A DNA stretch of 16,136 bases from contig JAAZLQ010000358.1 of NCBI GenBank assembly GCA_012799255.1, positions 1 to 16,136 of the forward strand. The letters run 5' to 3'. The position numbers and the translations under genes were made by a program. The DNA is from Bacillota bacterium. Its GTDB lineage: Bacteria; Bacillota_G; Limnochordia; DTU010. How positions within the stretch are numbered: position 1 is the stretch's first letter; each line of letters opens with the position of its first letter. Below are positions 1-7,285 of this stretch, in pieces. Below the pieces are notes generated by a model that was not told where the DNA came from, did not search any database, and saw nothing but the letters and a program-made list of their open reading frames with translations.

Positions 1-1
1 T

Positions 2-31
2 AACATGGACCGCTTTGGTTCCATGTTTTTT
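2..31 (+). terminator. Leader terminator upstream of thiT
   Basis: An 8-bp stem, AACATGGA (2-9) with TCCATGTT (20-27), is followed by a T run to position 31. An inner CC/GG pairing may lengthen the stem. This is a classical intrinsic terminator shape. It lies about 50 bases before thiT with no clear promoter in between, so it may be the expression platform of a TPP riboswitch whose aptamer would lie before the window; thiT genes of Firmicutes are commonly under TPP control. It could equally be the terminator of an unseen upstream gene. The structure is seen; the riboswitch role is inferred. Confidence 0.6.
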
Positions 32-80
32 CTATTAAGTGCTATGCGGATCTAAATCTAATCACTAGGAGGTAGATTTG

Positions 81-599
81 ATGCGCAATAAGAATCTGCA
101 GGTTATGATGGAAGTGTCGCTACTAGTTGGAGCCGCTTTGCTGTTGTCGTTCTTGAGGTTGTGGAGAATGCCTCAGGGAGGTAGTGTCTCGTTAGAAATG
201 GTGCCTATTTTCATTTTGGCGTTTAGACATGGAGGCAAGATTGGCCTTCTAGGCGGGGCATTGCTTGGTTTTCTGAAACTTCTGTTGTCTCCTTACATTA
301 TTCATCCCGTTCAGGTTCTGCTGGATTATCCGGTACCCTTTATGCTCTTAGGTGTAGCTGGTTTTGGAATGTTTAGGAAAAGACGCCTGATCGGTGTGGT
401 CACTGGTTCTCTTTTGCGATTAATCACCCATGTAATCGCAGGGATAGTGTTTTTTGCTGAGTATGCCCCTGAAGGTACACCGGTTGTCATTTATTCCTTA
501 GGCTACAATGCCTCTTACTTGGTTGTAGAAACTGTACTTGTTGCGGTGATTATTCAACTCTTGAGTAGACGGAGGGAGATCTTTGAACCAGGATGGTAG
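81..599 (+). CDS. thiT: ThiT, thiamin-binding S component of an ECF transporter
   Basis: A membrane protein of 172 residues that would bind thiamin and deliver it through an energy-coupling factor (ECF) module encoded elsewhere. The sequence is almost all hydrophobic, with about six membrane segments. It carries the ThiT/YuaJ signatures MPQGGSVSLEM near residue 30 and HPVQVLLDYP near residue 75; the aromatic and acidic residues around the first motif belong to the thiamin pocket in known ThiT proteins. The ATG at 81 is preferred over the TTG three bases earlier because AGGAGG (67-72) gives 8-base spacing. It overlaps thiN, which uses thiamin, supporting the call. It is probably controlled by the terminator in its leader. 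Confidence 0.93.
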   Translation: MRNKNLQVMMEVSLLVGAALLLSFLRLWRMPQGGSVSLEMVPIFILAFRHGGKIGLLGGALLGFLKLLLSPYIIHPVQVLLDYPVPFMLLGVAGFGMFRKRRLIGVVTGSLLRLITHVIAGIVFFAEYAPEGTPVVIYSLGYNASYLVVETVLVAVIIQLLSRRREIFEPGW

Positions 600-1230
600 T
601 ATGCACGCTTTGATCATTGGTTCTGGTGAAGATGTGCCTGCTCAGTTGCCCTCCATCGCGGCAGAAAGAGTAACTGTGATTTGTGCAGATGGGGGCGCGA
701 GCTTGGCGCGTTTGTGGGGCGTCAGACCCCTGATTATCATTGGTGACCAAGACTCTTTGGATGAAGAAACAAAGCAGTACTGGGAGGTTCACAACGTTGT
801 CTTTGAGCAGGTACCCACTAATAAGGATCAAACGGATTTGGAACTAGCAGTAGAATATGCCCTTCAACTTGGTGTCGACAGTGTAACACTGGTGGGTGCT
901 TGGGGAAGTCGTCTAGACCACTCATTAGGCAACCTGGAAATCCTCTATCGTTTGGCCAAGCAGGGGGTAGTAAATCAGCTTCTAACCCAAAGCTACCGTT
1001 TTACTGCCTTTACCCGTACCTACCAGGAGCAAGTGAGAGAAGGAAGTATTGTGTCACTCATTCCTCTTAGCCCCATGGTTCACGTGGTGGGGACTAGTGG
1101 TCTTGGTTATCCCTTAGAAAGGAAAGACCTAAGCAAGGGTAATACCTTGACAATAAGTAATGTGGCGCAGAGTTCACTGATTTCTGTGCAGATTGGTAGT
1201 GGAGTTCTTTTGGCGATAACTGAACAATAA
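583..1230 (+). CDS. thiN: Thiamin pyrophosphokinase
   Basis: Transfers pyrophosphate from ATP to thiamin, making the cofactor TPP in the cytoplasm. All hallmarks of the family are present: ADGGAS (about 35-40), GDQDSL (54-59, where GDFDS is usual), KDQTD (81-85) and GSRLDHSLGN (108-117). The 215-residue length fits the family. The start is uncertain. The TTG at 583 sits well behind GGAGGGAG (571-578) and overlaps thiT by 17 bases. The ATG at 601 would give the more usual N-terminus (MHALIIGSG) but has only a weak AGGA before it. The gene is translationally coupled to thiT: uptake, then activation, of thiamin. In B. subtilis it is yloS, also upstream of rpmB. Confidence 0.93.
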   Translation: MNQDGSMHALIIGSGEDVPAQLPSIAAERVTVICADGGASLARLWGVRPLIIIGDQDSLDEETKQYWEVHNVVFEQVPTNKDQTDLELAVEYALQLGVDSVTLVGAWGSRLDHSLGNLEILYRLAKQGVVNQLLTQSYRFTAFTRTYQEQVREGSIVSLIPLSPMVHVVGTSGLGYPLERKDLSKGNTLTISNVAQSSLISVQIGSGVLLAITEQ

Positions 1231-1233
1231 AAT

Positions 1234-1260
1234 ACCCCTAGGGATTTACCCTAGGGGTTT
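1234..1260. terminator. Bidirectional terminator between thiN and rpmB
   Basis: A perfect 9-bp stem, CCCCTAGGG (1235-1243) with CCCTAGGGG (1249-1257), around the five-base loop ATTTA; A1234 and T1258 add one more pair. It is followed by TTT on the plus strand and by TATTTTATT on the minus strand. It lies between converging genes and can stop both transcripts, with the better U tract on the rpmB side. Confidence 0.85.
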
Positions 1261-1287
1261 CATCTTCATCTTATCAGGGGCTAAGGC

Positions 1288-1479
1288 CTATAAGGCTCTC
1301 TCTACTTTTCCGCTCTTGAGACATCTTGTACATACATACGCCCGTTTAGGACTGCCTTGAACCATGATGCGAGCTTTCTGTAGGTTTGGTTTCCAAGTGC
1401 GGCGATTCTTATTCTCGGCGTGGCTTCTTAGGTTACCGGTTAGTGTACCTTTATCGCAAACAATGCACCTTCTGGCCAT
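1288..1479 (-). CDS. rpmB: 50S ribosomal protein L28, zinc-ribbon (C+) form
   Basis: A 63-residue large-subunit ribosomal protein. It has the L28 signatures [22 protein letters not shown] and the C-terminal LKSGKVER. Two CxxC pairs (C5/C8 and C50/C53) form a zinc ribbon, unlike the cysteine-free L28 of B. subtilis. The open frame runs upstream to 1620, but the ATG at 1479 is the real start: the protein then begins MARRC as in the family, and a GGGGGT ribosome binding site lies six to seven bases before it. The gene is monocistronic on the minus strand, with its own promoter at 1520-1548 and the shared terminator at 1234-1260. Confidence 0.95.
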   Translation of the reverse strand: MARRCIVCDKGTLTGNLRSHAENKNRRTWKPNLQKARIMVQGSPKRAYVCTRCLKSGKVERAL

Positions 1480-1505
1480 GTTTCTTACCCCCTTTGAACG
1501 AGTTT

Positions 1506-1523
1506 CAATAACGATTGTTATTG
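1506..1523. promoter_or_regulatory. 18-bp palindrome over the rpmB -10 and start site
   Basis: CAATAAC (1506-1512) and GTTATTG (1517-1523) are perfect inverted repeats around GATT. The palindrome overlaps the rpmB -10 box (1520-1525) and the predicted start near 1513, so only half of it would be transcribed. That suits a DNA operator better than an RNA hairpin. I do not recognise the regulator; the match to LexA, Zur or cre consensus sites is poor. The repeat is seen; the operator role is inferred. Confidence 0.4.
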
Positions 1524-1548
1524 TAGCATAGGCAACAAGGAAATGCAA
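1520..1548 (-). promoter_or_regulatory. Sigma-A promoter of rpmB
   Basis: Read on the minus strand: -35 TTGCAT (1548-1543), 17-base spacer, -10 TACAAT (1525-1520). Each box has one or two mismatches to consensus and the spacing is ideal. Transcription would start near 1513, about 34 bases before the rpmB ATG. Confidence 0.75.
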
Positions 1549-1576
1549 GGTGAAATTGCCGCACCATAGAAATTCC

Positions 1577-1605
1577 TTTACAATTAAGGTGCGAATGGGT
1601 AGAAT
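1577..1605 (+). promoter_or_regulatory. Sigma-A promoter of the yloU-fakA-degV operon
   Basis: -35 TTTACA (1577-1582), 17-base spacer, -10 TAGAAT (1600-1605), each one mismatch from consensus. The predicted start near 1612 leaves a leader of about 47 bases before yloU. It lies back to back with the rpmB promoter, 28 bases apart. Confidence 0.72.
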
Positions 1606-1658
1606 AGGGATGATAGTCACTGGACCATTTTGGTAATGTGAAGGAGAGGGGGACAGTT

Positions 1659-2027
1659 GTGGCCCAAGAAATACAAGCTCAATTAGGTAAGATATCCATT
1701 CATGAACAAGTAATTGCTACAATTTCGGGCGTAGCCGCTATGGAATGCTATGGACTAGTTGGCATGGCCCCACGCAATATACAAGAAGAATTGACAGACT
1801 TGCTTCGCCGCGAGAACTTAGAGCGAGGTGTGGATGTCCAATTTAAAGAAGATAGCGTCAGTATTCAACTGTACATCGTGGTCGAATATGGTGTAAAGAT
1901 ATCTGAAGTGGCCAGAAATGTACAGGAGCGGGTAAAATATGTAGTCGAAACCATGCTGGGCCTTAACGTTGACCGGGTTAATGTTAAGGTTCAGAGTGTG
2001 CGCGTTACTGGCGCAAAGAGAAAGTGA
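1659..2027 (+). CDS. yloU: Asp23/Gls24 family protein YloU
   Basis: A 122-residue soluble protein of the Asp23 (alkaline shock) family. The N-terminal segment reading [24 protein letters not shown], with VGMAP after it, is the family signature, and the C-terminal half keeps the alternating pattern ending in [10 protein letters not shown]. Members are linked to cell envelope homeostasis in staphylococci and enterococci; the biochemical role of YloU is not known. The GTG at 1659 is chosen over the GTG at 1638 because AGAGGGGG (1645-1652) gives six-base spacing and the N-terminus then matches the family. The stop overlaps possible starts of fakA, the same yloU-yloV pairing as in B. subtilis. Confidence 0.88.
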   Translation: MAQEIQAQLGKISIHEQVIATISGVAAMECYGLVGMAPRNIQEELTDLLRRENLERGVDVQFKEDSVSIQLYIVVEYGVKISEVARNVQERVKYVVETMLGLNVDRVNVKVQSVRVTGAKRK

Positions 2028-2041
2028 TCGGAGGAACTGTT

Positions 2042-3718
2042 TTGGACGTAATTACCGGTTTAACGTTTAAGAATATGTTGCTGACAGCTGCCTGCAAACT
2101 GGATCAGCAGAAAGAAGCAGTAAACGCTTTAAACGTTTTTCCCGTACCGGATGGTGACACGGGAACAAACATGTCTTTGACGCTGAATGCAGCTATAAAG
2201 GAATTGGAACTGGCAAATAGTGTGGAGATTAGACGTTTGTCATCCCTTTTAACGAGGGGCTCGCTCATGGGTGCCAGAGGCAACAGTGGAGTCATTCTCT
2301 CCCAGTTCTTCCGGGGTTTTTCTGATGGGCTAGCAAATGTGGATGACAAGATCACAGGTGAAGACTTGGCGAATGCATTTGTCACCGCTTCCCAGACCAC
2401 CTATCGGGCTGTTATGAAACCAGTTGAGGGAACAATGCTCACTGTGGCTCGGGTTGCTGGAGAATATGCAGAACAGGCGGCCCAGGATGGAGCTAACGCC
2501 AAGGAAGTGTTGGAAGCAGCCGTTGAGGGAGCCAGGACAGCCCTAGCAGACACTCCCAATATTTTGCCCGTTTTAAAAGAGGCAGGCGTGGTTGATGCTG
2601 GCGGTCAAGGGTTACTTGTGATTTTTGAAGGTCTTATGACCGGAATGATTGCCACACCTGAAGAGTTGGAGCAGATTCTGGCTGATCAGGCACAACCAGA
2701 AGTAAAAGAAGTAGGTAAACCAAAGCTAACAGATGAGGTAATTGTCAATAAATACTGTACGGAGTTTATCATCCTAGGCGAGGGAATAGACACGACTAAG
2801 CTTAGAGCAAAGCTTGAGCCAAAGGGTGAGTCCTTGATTGTGGTGGGTGACGATGATGTGGTTAAAGTTCACATTCATACTGATCATCCTGGTGTTGTAC
2901 TTCAGCTTTGTGGTGAACTCGGTAATTTGACTGAGATAGCTATTGACAATATGATGCTTCAAAATCAGGAGTTTCAGAGCCATGAAGAGAATCATCACTT
3001 GGATTTTGGCTTAGAAGAGAAAGTGGTAGATTTTCCCCAATCAGAACCCAAGGGAGAGCCTAAACCCTTAGGTATCGTGGCTGTTGTTCCAGGTGAAGGT
3101 CTAGCAGAGATCTTTACTAGCCTAGGCGTTGACTATGTAGTTGCTGGTGGGCAGACCATGAATCCTAGCACCGAGGATCTAGTCACAGCTGTGAACAGTG
3201 TCAATGCGGAAGCTGTGATCATCCTTCCTAACAATAAGAATGTGATCTTCTCGGCTCAACAAGTAAAAGAACTGGCCGATTGTAAGGTTGGGGTAGTACC
3301 GACGCGCTCTGTTCCACAAGGGATCAGTGCATTAATGTACTATGTGGCAGAGGATTCAATGGAAGATAATGTAGCCACTATGGAACAGGCTATGCGCGAA
3401 GTAAAAACTGGGGAAGTAACTTATGCCGTGCGCTCAACTGTGGCTGGTGATTTGCACATTGAGGAACGGGACATTATCGGATTAATCGACGGTAAGATTG
3501 CTGTAGTAGGTTCCACTCCCGGTGGGGTTGCCATGGATCTTTTAAAGAACATGGTTGACGAAGATTCATCAGTAATTAGTGTTTACTATGGCGCGGATCA
3601 AGATCCCGAGGGAGCTCAAGAACTCAACGCCCTGATTAGTGAGCAGTATCCAGAGTGTGAAGTGGAAGTTTATTCTGGCGGTCAACCGCTTTATTACTAC
3701 ATTGTTTCGGTAGAATAA
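2042..3718 (+). CDS. fakA: Fatty acid kinase subunit FakA (YloV, DhaL domain)
   Basis: Phosphorylates fatty acids held by a FakB (DegV family) partner, giving acyl-phosphate for phospholipid synthesis from exogenous or recycled fatty acids. The N-terminal DhaL-like kinase domain (about 1-200) shows NVFPVPDGDTGTNM (31-44, with metal-binding Asp37 and Asp39), GSLMGARGNSGVILSQF (73-89), EGTML and DAGGQG. A middle domain follows, then a C-terminal domain with an IAVVGSTPGG segment. The 558-residue length fits the family. The TTG at 2042 is preferred to the GTG at 2024 because GGAGG (2030-2034) lies seven bases before it. A degV/fakB gene follows 18 bases later, so kinase and substrate carrier are probably co-expressed. 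Confidence 0.9.
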   Translation: MDVITGLTFKNMLLTAACKLDQQKEAVNALNVFPVPDGDTGTNMSLTLNAAIKELELANSVEIRRLSSLLTRGSLMGARGNSGVILSQFFRGFSDGLANVDDKITGEDLANAFVTASQTTYRAVMKPVEGTMLTVARVAGEYAEQAAQDGANAKEVLEAAVEGARTALADTPNILPVLKEAGVVDAGGQGLLVIFEGLMTGMIATPEELEQILADQAQPEVKEVGKPKLTDEVIVNKYCTEFIILGEGIDTTKLRAKLEPKGESLIVVGDDDVVKVHIHTDHPGVVLQLCGELGNLTEIAIDNMMLQNQEFQSHEENHHLDFGLEEKVVDFPQSEPKGEPKPLGIVAVVPGEGLAEIFTSLGVDYVVAGGQTMNPSTEDLVTAVNSVNAEAVIILPNNKNVIFSAQQVKELADCKVGVVPTRSVPQGISALMYYVAEDSMEDNVATMEQAMREVKTGEVTYAVRSTVAGDLHIEERDIIGLIDGKIAVVGSTPGGVAMDLLKNMVDEDSSVISVYYGADQDPEGAQELNALISEQYPECEVEVYSGGQPLYYYIVSVE

Positions 3719-3736
3719 GACGAGGAGGGATAACTG

Positions 3737-4594
3737 ATGGCAAGAATCCACGTGGTCACGGACAGTGGAAGCGATCTTCCAATCGACGTTCGAGAGCGAC
3801 TGGGTATAAATGTTGTACCTTTGACAGTTCAATTTGGCGATGAGATCTTTAGGGACGGGGAAGAAATTTCAACGGAGGAATTCTACAAAAGACTCAGATC
3901 TGATTCGTTGATCCCCAGTACATGCCAACCTTCGCCTGCTGATTTTGTGGCGATGTACGAAAAAATCGCTGAACCAGGCGATACTATCATTTCCATTCAC
4001 TTAAGTAGTAAGCTCAGTGGAACTTATCAGTCTGCCGTTTTAGCCAGTACCATGATCGATCCCAAAATAAAGGTTGAAGCCATAGATAGTCGAGCTGCTT
4101 CCATGGGTATAGGATTAGTTGCAGTGGCTGCGGCCGAGGCGGTACAAGCCAATAAAGATCTGAATGAGATTCTTGAGGTTATCCAACACGCCATCGATCA
4201 CCTCCAAGTTTATTTTGTTGTTGATACTCTAGAGTATTTACAGAAGAACGGTAGGATTGGATTGGCTTCAGCTCTGATGGGTACTTTACTCAACATCAAG
4301 CCGATTCTAACTTTGGTTGATGGTCAAGTGGCTCCTTTTGAGAAGGTACGTGGCAAGTCTAAAGCTTTACGGAGGATCCGTGAGTTATGTAGCGATTATG
4401 GACAGAAGCAACCAAATCGTAAATTGCGTGTAGGCATCAGTAATGCCGATAACCTTGATGGGGCAGTCAAGCTTGCCGCTGAGTTATCTGAGTTTCTTGA
4501 CTTGGATGGCGAAGTGATGATTGGAGATATTGGCCCAACTATTGGAGTGCATACCGGACCAGGTGCGGTAGCCCTGTTTTTGTATGCCGTCTAA
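3737..4594 (+). CDS. degV: DegV family fatty acid-binding protein (FakB type)
   Basis: A 285-residue two-domain protein that binds one fatty acid and presents its carboxylate to FakA. Signatures: VTDSGSDLP (7-15) at the N-terminus, a STCQPSPADF segment near residue 60 that lies at the ligand carboxylate in FakB structures, SSKLSGTYQSA near 90, VVDTLEYLQKNGRIG near 160, and GPTIGVHTGPGA at the C-terminus. The start is supported by GAGGAGGG (3722-3729). The position right after fakA makes a FakB role likely, although which fatty acid it prefers cannot be read from the sequence. In B. subtilis the sdaAB-sdaAA serine dehydratase genes occupy this spot, so the operon content differs here. Confidence 0.88.
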   Translation: MARIHVVTDSGSDLPIDVRERLGINVVPLTVQFGDEIFRDGEEISTEEFYKRLRSDSLIPSTCQPSPADFVAMYEKIAEPGDTIISIHLSSKLSGTYQSAVLASTMIDPKIKVEAIDSRAASMGIGLVAVAAAEAVQANKDLNEILEVIQHAIDHLQVYFVVDTLEYLQKNGRIGLASALMGTLLNIKPILTLVDGQVAPFEKVRGKSKALRRIRELCSDYGQKQPNRKLRVGISNADNLDGAVKLAAELSEFLDLDGEVMIGDIGPTIGVHTGPGAVALFLYAV

Positions 4595-4633
4595 AGGTGG
4601 CCCCAGCAGAGGGCTGCGTTAGGAAAGAACGGC

Positions 4634-4673
4634 AACCCTTATCCTTAGAGCTGGCTGGGATAAGGGTTCTTTT
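4634..4673 (+). terminator. Stem-loop terminator between degV and recG
   Basis: A perfect 11-bp stem, AACCCTTATCC (4634-4644) with GGATAAGGGTT (4658-4668), with a 13-base loop and then CTTTTC. The U tract is short and interrupted, so termination may be partial. A smaller GCAG/CTGC hairpin lies just before it, near 4606-4617. The rest of this 96-base gap shows only the recG ribosome binding site; I see no clear promoter. Confidence 0.6.
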
Positions 4674-4690
4674 CATTTGGGGGTGATGTG

Positions 4691-6706
4691 GTGAAAGGGC
4701 GGGAAAGCATCTTAAATGAGCCTGTTACTGTTTTGCCAGGAATCGGGGCTAAACGGGCCCAGGCAATTAAACCCCTGGGTCTGGAAACAGTTAGAGATGT
4801 ATTGCTTAGTTTTCCGCGCGCTTACAAAGACTTTCAAAACGTTCTTGCCCCGCACGAGGTGGAGGTAGGAATTGTCCAACTTGTGCATGGACCTCTGCAA
4901 AACCTGCATGAAAGGCACATCTCCAAAGGACGTCGCTTGATTCAAGGAAGTTTGGGTGGAGTGTTAAACCTTACGTGGTTTGTCTTTCACCGGGGGCAGG
5001 GTACGAGTTTTCTGTATCGGAAGTTGCAAAAGGCCCAAAAAATCTGGGCTTATGGCATGGTCAAGCAGGCTTTGTTTGGTCCTGAAATGAGCTCACCAGA
5101 AGTTTTTTTTCGTCCACCTGCCCATCGGGGGTTGATGCCTGTTTACCCCTTGATCTCAGGTGTTTCTAATGAGCAAAGAGTAAACTGGATTCAGGCTGCC
5201 TTAATGTATCTTGACGAGCTCAAAGAATGCTTACCATCACAAATTCGCGGTGATTATCTAGATCGGCGTGAGGCAATCAGGCAAGTTCATTTCCCCCAAG
5301 ATTGGCAAAGTTATAATAAGGCTCGTGAACGCTTGGTGTTTGAAGAGTTTTTTTTGTTCCATCTTGGATTGCAAAGAGGAAAGAAACAGAAACGGGGCGT
5401 CAGTCACGGACCTGATGGCCCGATGGTATCGAATTATCTGCAGAACTTACCGTTTGAGTTGACTAATGATCAAAAGGCTGCGCTAAAACAGGTGGCTCAA
5501 GATATGGAGTCTTCTCGTCCAATGCGGAGATTAATTCAAGGTGAGGTTGGTTCTGGCAAGACAATTGTTGCAGAATACGGTGCGGTTAAGGCTGTGGAAA
5601 GTGGCGGGCAAGTGGCCATGATGGTACCAACCGAAGTTTTAGCAAGACAAATGGCTGGACGTCTCAGAAGGGCGCTGGGACCCTTGGGGATTTCGGTTGC
5701 CCTTCTCGTGGGGAATATGAAGGGCAAGGAACAGGAATTAGTGCGAAACGCATTATCCCAGGGTGAGTTAGACGTGGTTGTGGGTACTCACGCTCTAATT
5801 ACTGATAAGGTAAACTACCGTAATCTCACACTAGCAATCGTGGATGAACAACATAGGTTTGGGGTGAAGCAACGCTCCGCCCTTGTTCGCAAAGGTAACC
5901 CTGATTTGCTAGTGATGAGTGCAACCCCAATCCCCAGGTCTTTAGCACTTACTATCTACGGTGATTTAGAAACTACTGAGATTCGAGAGTTACCAGCTAA
6001 TAGGCAGATGGTTGATACCCGCTTAATTGATCCACAAAGGCGAGATGATGTCTATCGGTTCGTACTTTCCAGGGTCCAGGCGGGAGAGCAAGCTTATGTG
6101 GTTTTTCCGCTGGTGGAGGAGTCGGAACATGTAGATCTTAAAGCTGCCACGCAAGAGATGGAAGAGCTTAAGAATGGTCTGCTGAAAAGCGCCCGGGTAG
6201 GTTTGCTCCACGGACAAATGGGCAAAGAAAAGGAAGAGATTTTCGAAGCTTTTTCTGAGCACAAAATTGATGTACTGATTGCTACGACTGTAATTGAAGT
6301 TGGCATGAATGTGCCTAACGCCACAGTTATGGTGATCGAAAACGCAGAACGCTTCGGTTTAGCCCAGCTCCATCAACTTAGGGGCAGGGTGGGGCGCGGT
6401 AGCAAACCGGGTATTTGTTTCTTATTAGCCTATAGTACTTCTCCCCATAGCAGAGCCCGTCTAGATGTGGTACGCAAGAGTAATGATGGCTTTTTCATTG
6501 CGGAAGAAGACTTGCGTCTGCGCGGTCCTGGTGATCTTTTAGGTATTCGTCAGTGGGGTCAACCCTTGTTCCGCCTGGGGGACTTGCAGGAAGATCGGGA
6601 GCTTTTGCAGCTAGCCGCAGAACAGGCTCAAGCACTTCTGAACTCTTGTTCAGGCTTAGAGGCATATCCAGACTTGCTTGACGAACTAGATGGTGACAAA
6701 TGGTGA
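4691..6706 (+). CDS. recG: ATP-dependent DNA helicase RecG
   Basis: A double-stranded DNA translocase that remodels stalled replication forks and branch-migrates Holliday junctions. The N-terminal wedge domain (about 1-240) starts with VTVLPGIGAKRAQ. The SF2 helicase core has Walker A GEVGSGKT (about 284-291), PTEVLARQ (motif Ia), DEQH (motif II, about 385-388, the RecG/Mfd form) followed by RFGVKQR, SATPIPRSLALTIYGD (motif III), and QLRGRVGRG (motif VI). The 671 residues fit the family. Two tandem GTG codons (4688, 4691) compete as start; 4691 has better spacing from GGGGGTG (4679-4685). The rsmD gene follows closely. Its upstream partner degV is separated by a stem-loop. Confidence 0.95.
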   Translation: MKGRESILNEPVTVLPGIGAKRAQAIKPLGLETVRDVLLSFPRAYKDFQNVLAPHEVEVGIVQLVHGPLQNLHERHISKGRRLIQGSLGGVLNLTWFVFHRGQGTSFLYRKLQKAQKIWAYGMVKQALFGPEMSSPEVFFRPPAHRGLMPVYPLISGVSNEQRVNWIQAALMYLDELKECLPSQIRGDYLDRREAIRQVHFPQDWQSYNKARERLVFEEFFLFHLGLQRGKKQKRGVSHGPDGPMVSNYLQNLPFELTNDQKAALKQVAQDMESSRPMRRLIQGEVGSGKTIVAEYGAVKAVESGGQVAMMVPTEVLARQMAGRLRRALGPLGISVALLVGNMKGKEQELVRNALSQGELDVVVGTHALITDKVNYRNLTLAIVDEQHRFGVKQRSALVRKGNPDLLVMSATPIPRSLALTIYGDLETTEIRELPANRQMVDTRLIDPQRRDDVYRFVLSRVQAGEQAYVVFPLVEESEHVDLKAATQEMEELKNGLLKSARVGLLHGQMGKEKEEIFEAFSEHKIDVLIATTVIEVGMNVPNATVMVIENAERFGLAQLHQLRGRVGRGSKPGICFLLAYSTSPHSRARLDVVRKSNDGFFIAEEDLRLRGPGDLLGIRQWGQPLFRLGDLQEDRELLQLAAEQAQALLNSCSGLEAYPDLLDELDGDKW

Positions 6707-6727
6707 TCTGATAGGAGAGTGCATACG

Positions 6728-7285
6728 ATGCGGGTGATTTCAGGGGTAGCAAGGGGCACCAAACTGAGTAGCGTGCGAGGCATGAGTACAAGACCAACCG
6801 CGGATCGGGTGAAGGAGGCCCTATTCAACATACTAGGATCTGACATTGCTGGGAGCGCTTTTCTGGACCTTTATGCCGGAAGTGGCGCAGTGGGTCTGGA
6901 AGCGCTAAGTCGCGGTGCAGAATCAGTTGTCTGGGTTGATTCTAGTCGAGCTTGTACTAACCAGATCCAGGAGAACTTGGCTAAAACCCGTTTGCAGGGT
7001 GGTGTCATTTATACCAATGATGTGTCTCGGGCCCTAGTTCAGCTGGACAAACGTCAGCAGCAGTTTGACTTTATCTTTTTAGATCCTCCTTATAATCAAG
7101 GTTTGGTGAAAGGTACTCTTACCCAACTGGCGGGCTTAACTGTGTTAAGAAAGGATGGAATTATCATCGCCGAAGCCAGTAAAAAAGAGGAAGCTCCCCA
7201 GGCAGTGTCGAAACTCTGCTTAGAGAGCGTACGTAATTATGGAGATGCCACGCTTTTGTTCTATCGATGGGAGGAGTTGCAGTGA
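6728..7285 (+). CDS. rsmD: 16S rRNA (guanine966-N2)-methyltransferase RsmD
   Basis: Methylates G966 (E. coli numbering) of 16S rRNA using S-adenosylmethionine. The protein of 185 residues begins MRVISGVARG as the family does, has RPTADRVKEALFNIL (22-36), the SAM-binding DLYAGSGAVGLEALSRGA (47-64) and the catalytic DPPY (119-122). The ATG at 6728 is preferred to the GTG at 6719, because that GTG overlaps the AGGAGAG ribosome binding site. The stop overlaps the GTG start of coaD (GTGA), so the two are translationally coupled, the same order as ylbH-ylbI in B. subtilis. Confidence 0.94.
   Translation: MRVISGVARGTKLSSVRGMSTRPTADRVKEALFNILGSDIAGSAFLDLYAGSGAVGLEALSRGAESVVWVDSSRACTNQIQENLAKTRLQGGVIYTNDVSRALVQLDKRQQQFDFIFLDPPYNQGLVKGTLTQLAGLTVLRKDGIIIAEASKKEEAPQAVSKLCLESVRNYGDATLLFYRWEELQ

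Noticed and set aside
1231..1287. A spoVM gene, which lies between yloS and rpmB in B. subtilis
   Set aside because: The 57-base gap holds only the terminator and no short frame resembling the SpoVM peptide.
1506..1523. LexA, Zur or cre site at the rpmB palindrome
   Set aside because: Arms match only the AAC...GTT core of a LexA site and fail at flanking positions; Zur and cre patterns do not align. Kept as an unassigned palindrome.
1480..1620. N-terminal extension of rpmB by 47 residues
   Set aside because: The extra segment covers the promoter and has no family similarity; the ATG at 1479 has a proper ribosome binding site and the conserved MARRC start.
4595..4690. A known riboswitch or T-box before recG
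   Set aside because: None of the conserved cores I know (preQ1, fluoride, guanidine, ZTP, T-box) is present; only stem-loops are supported.
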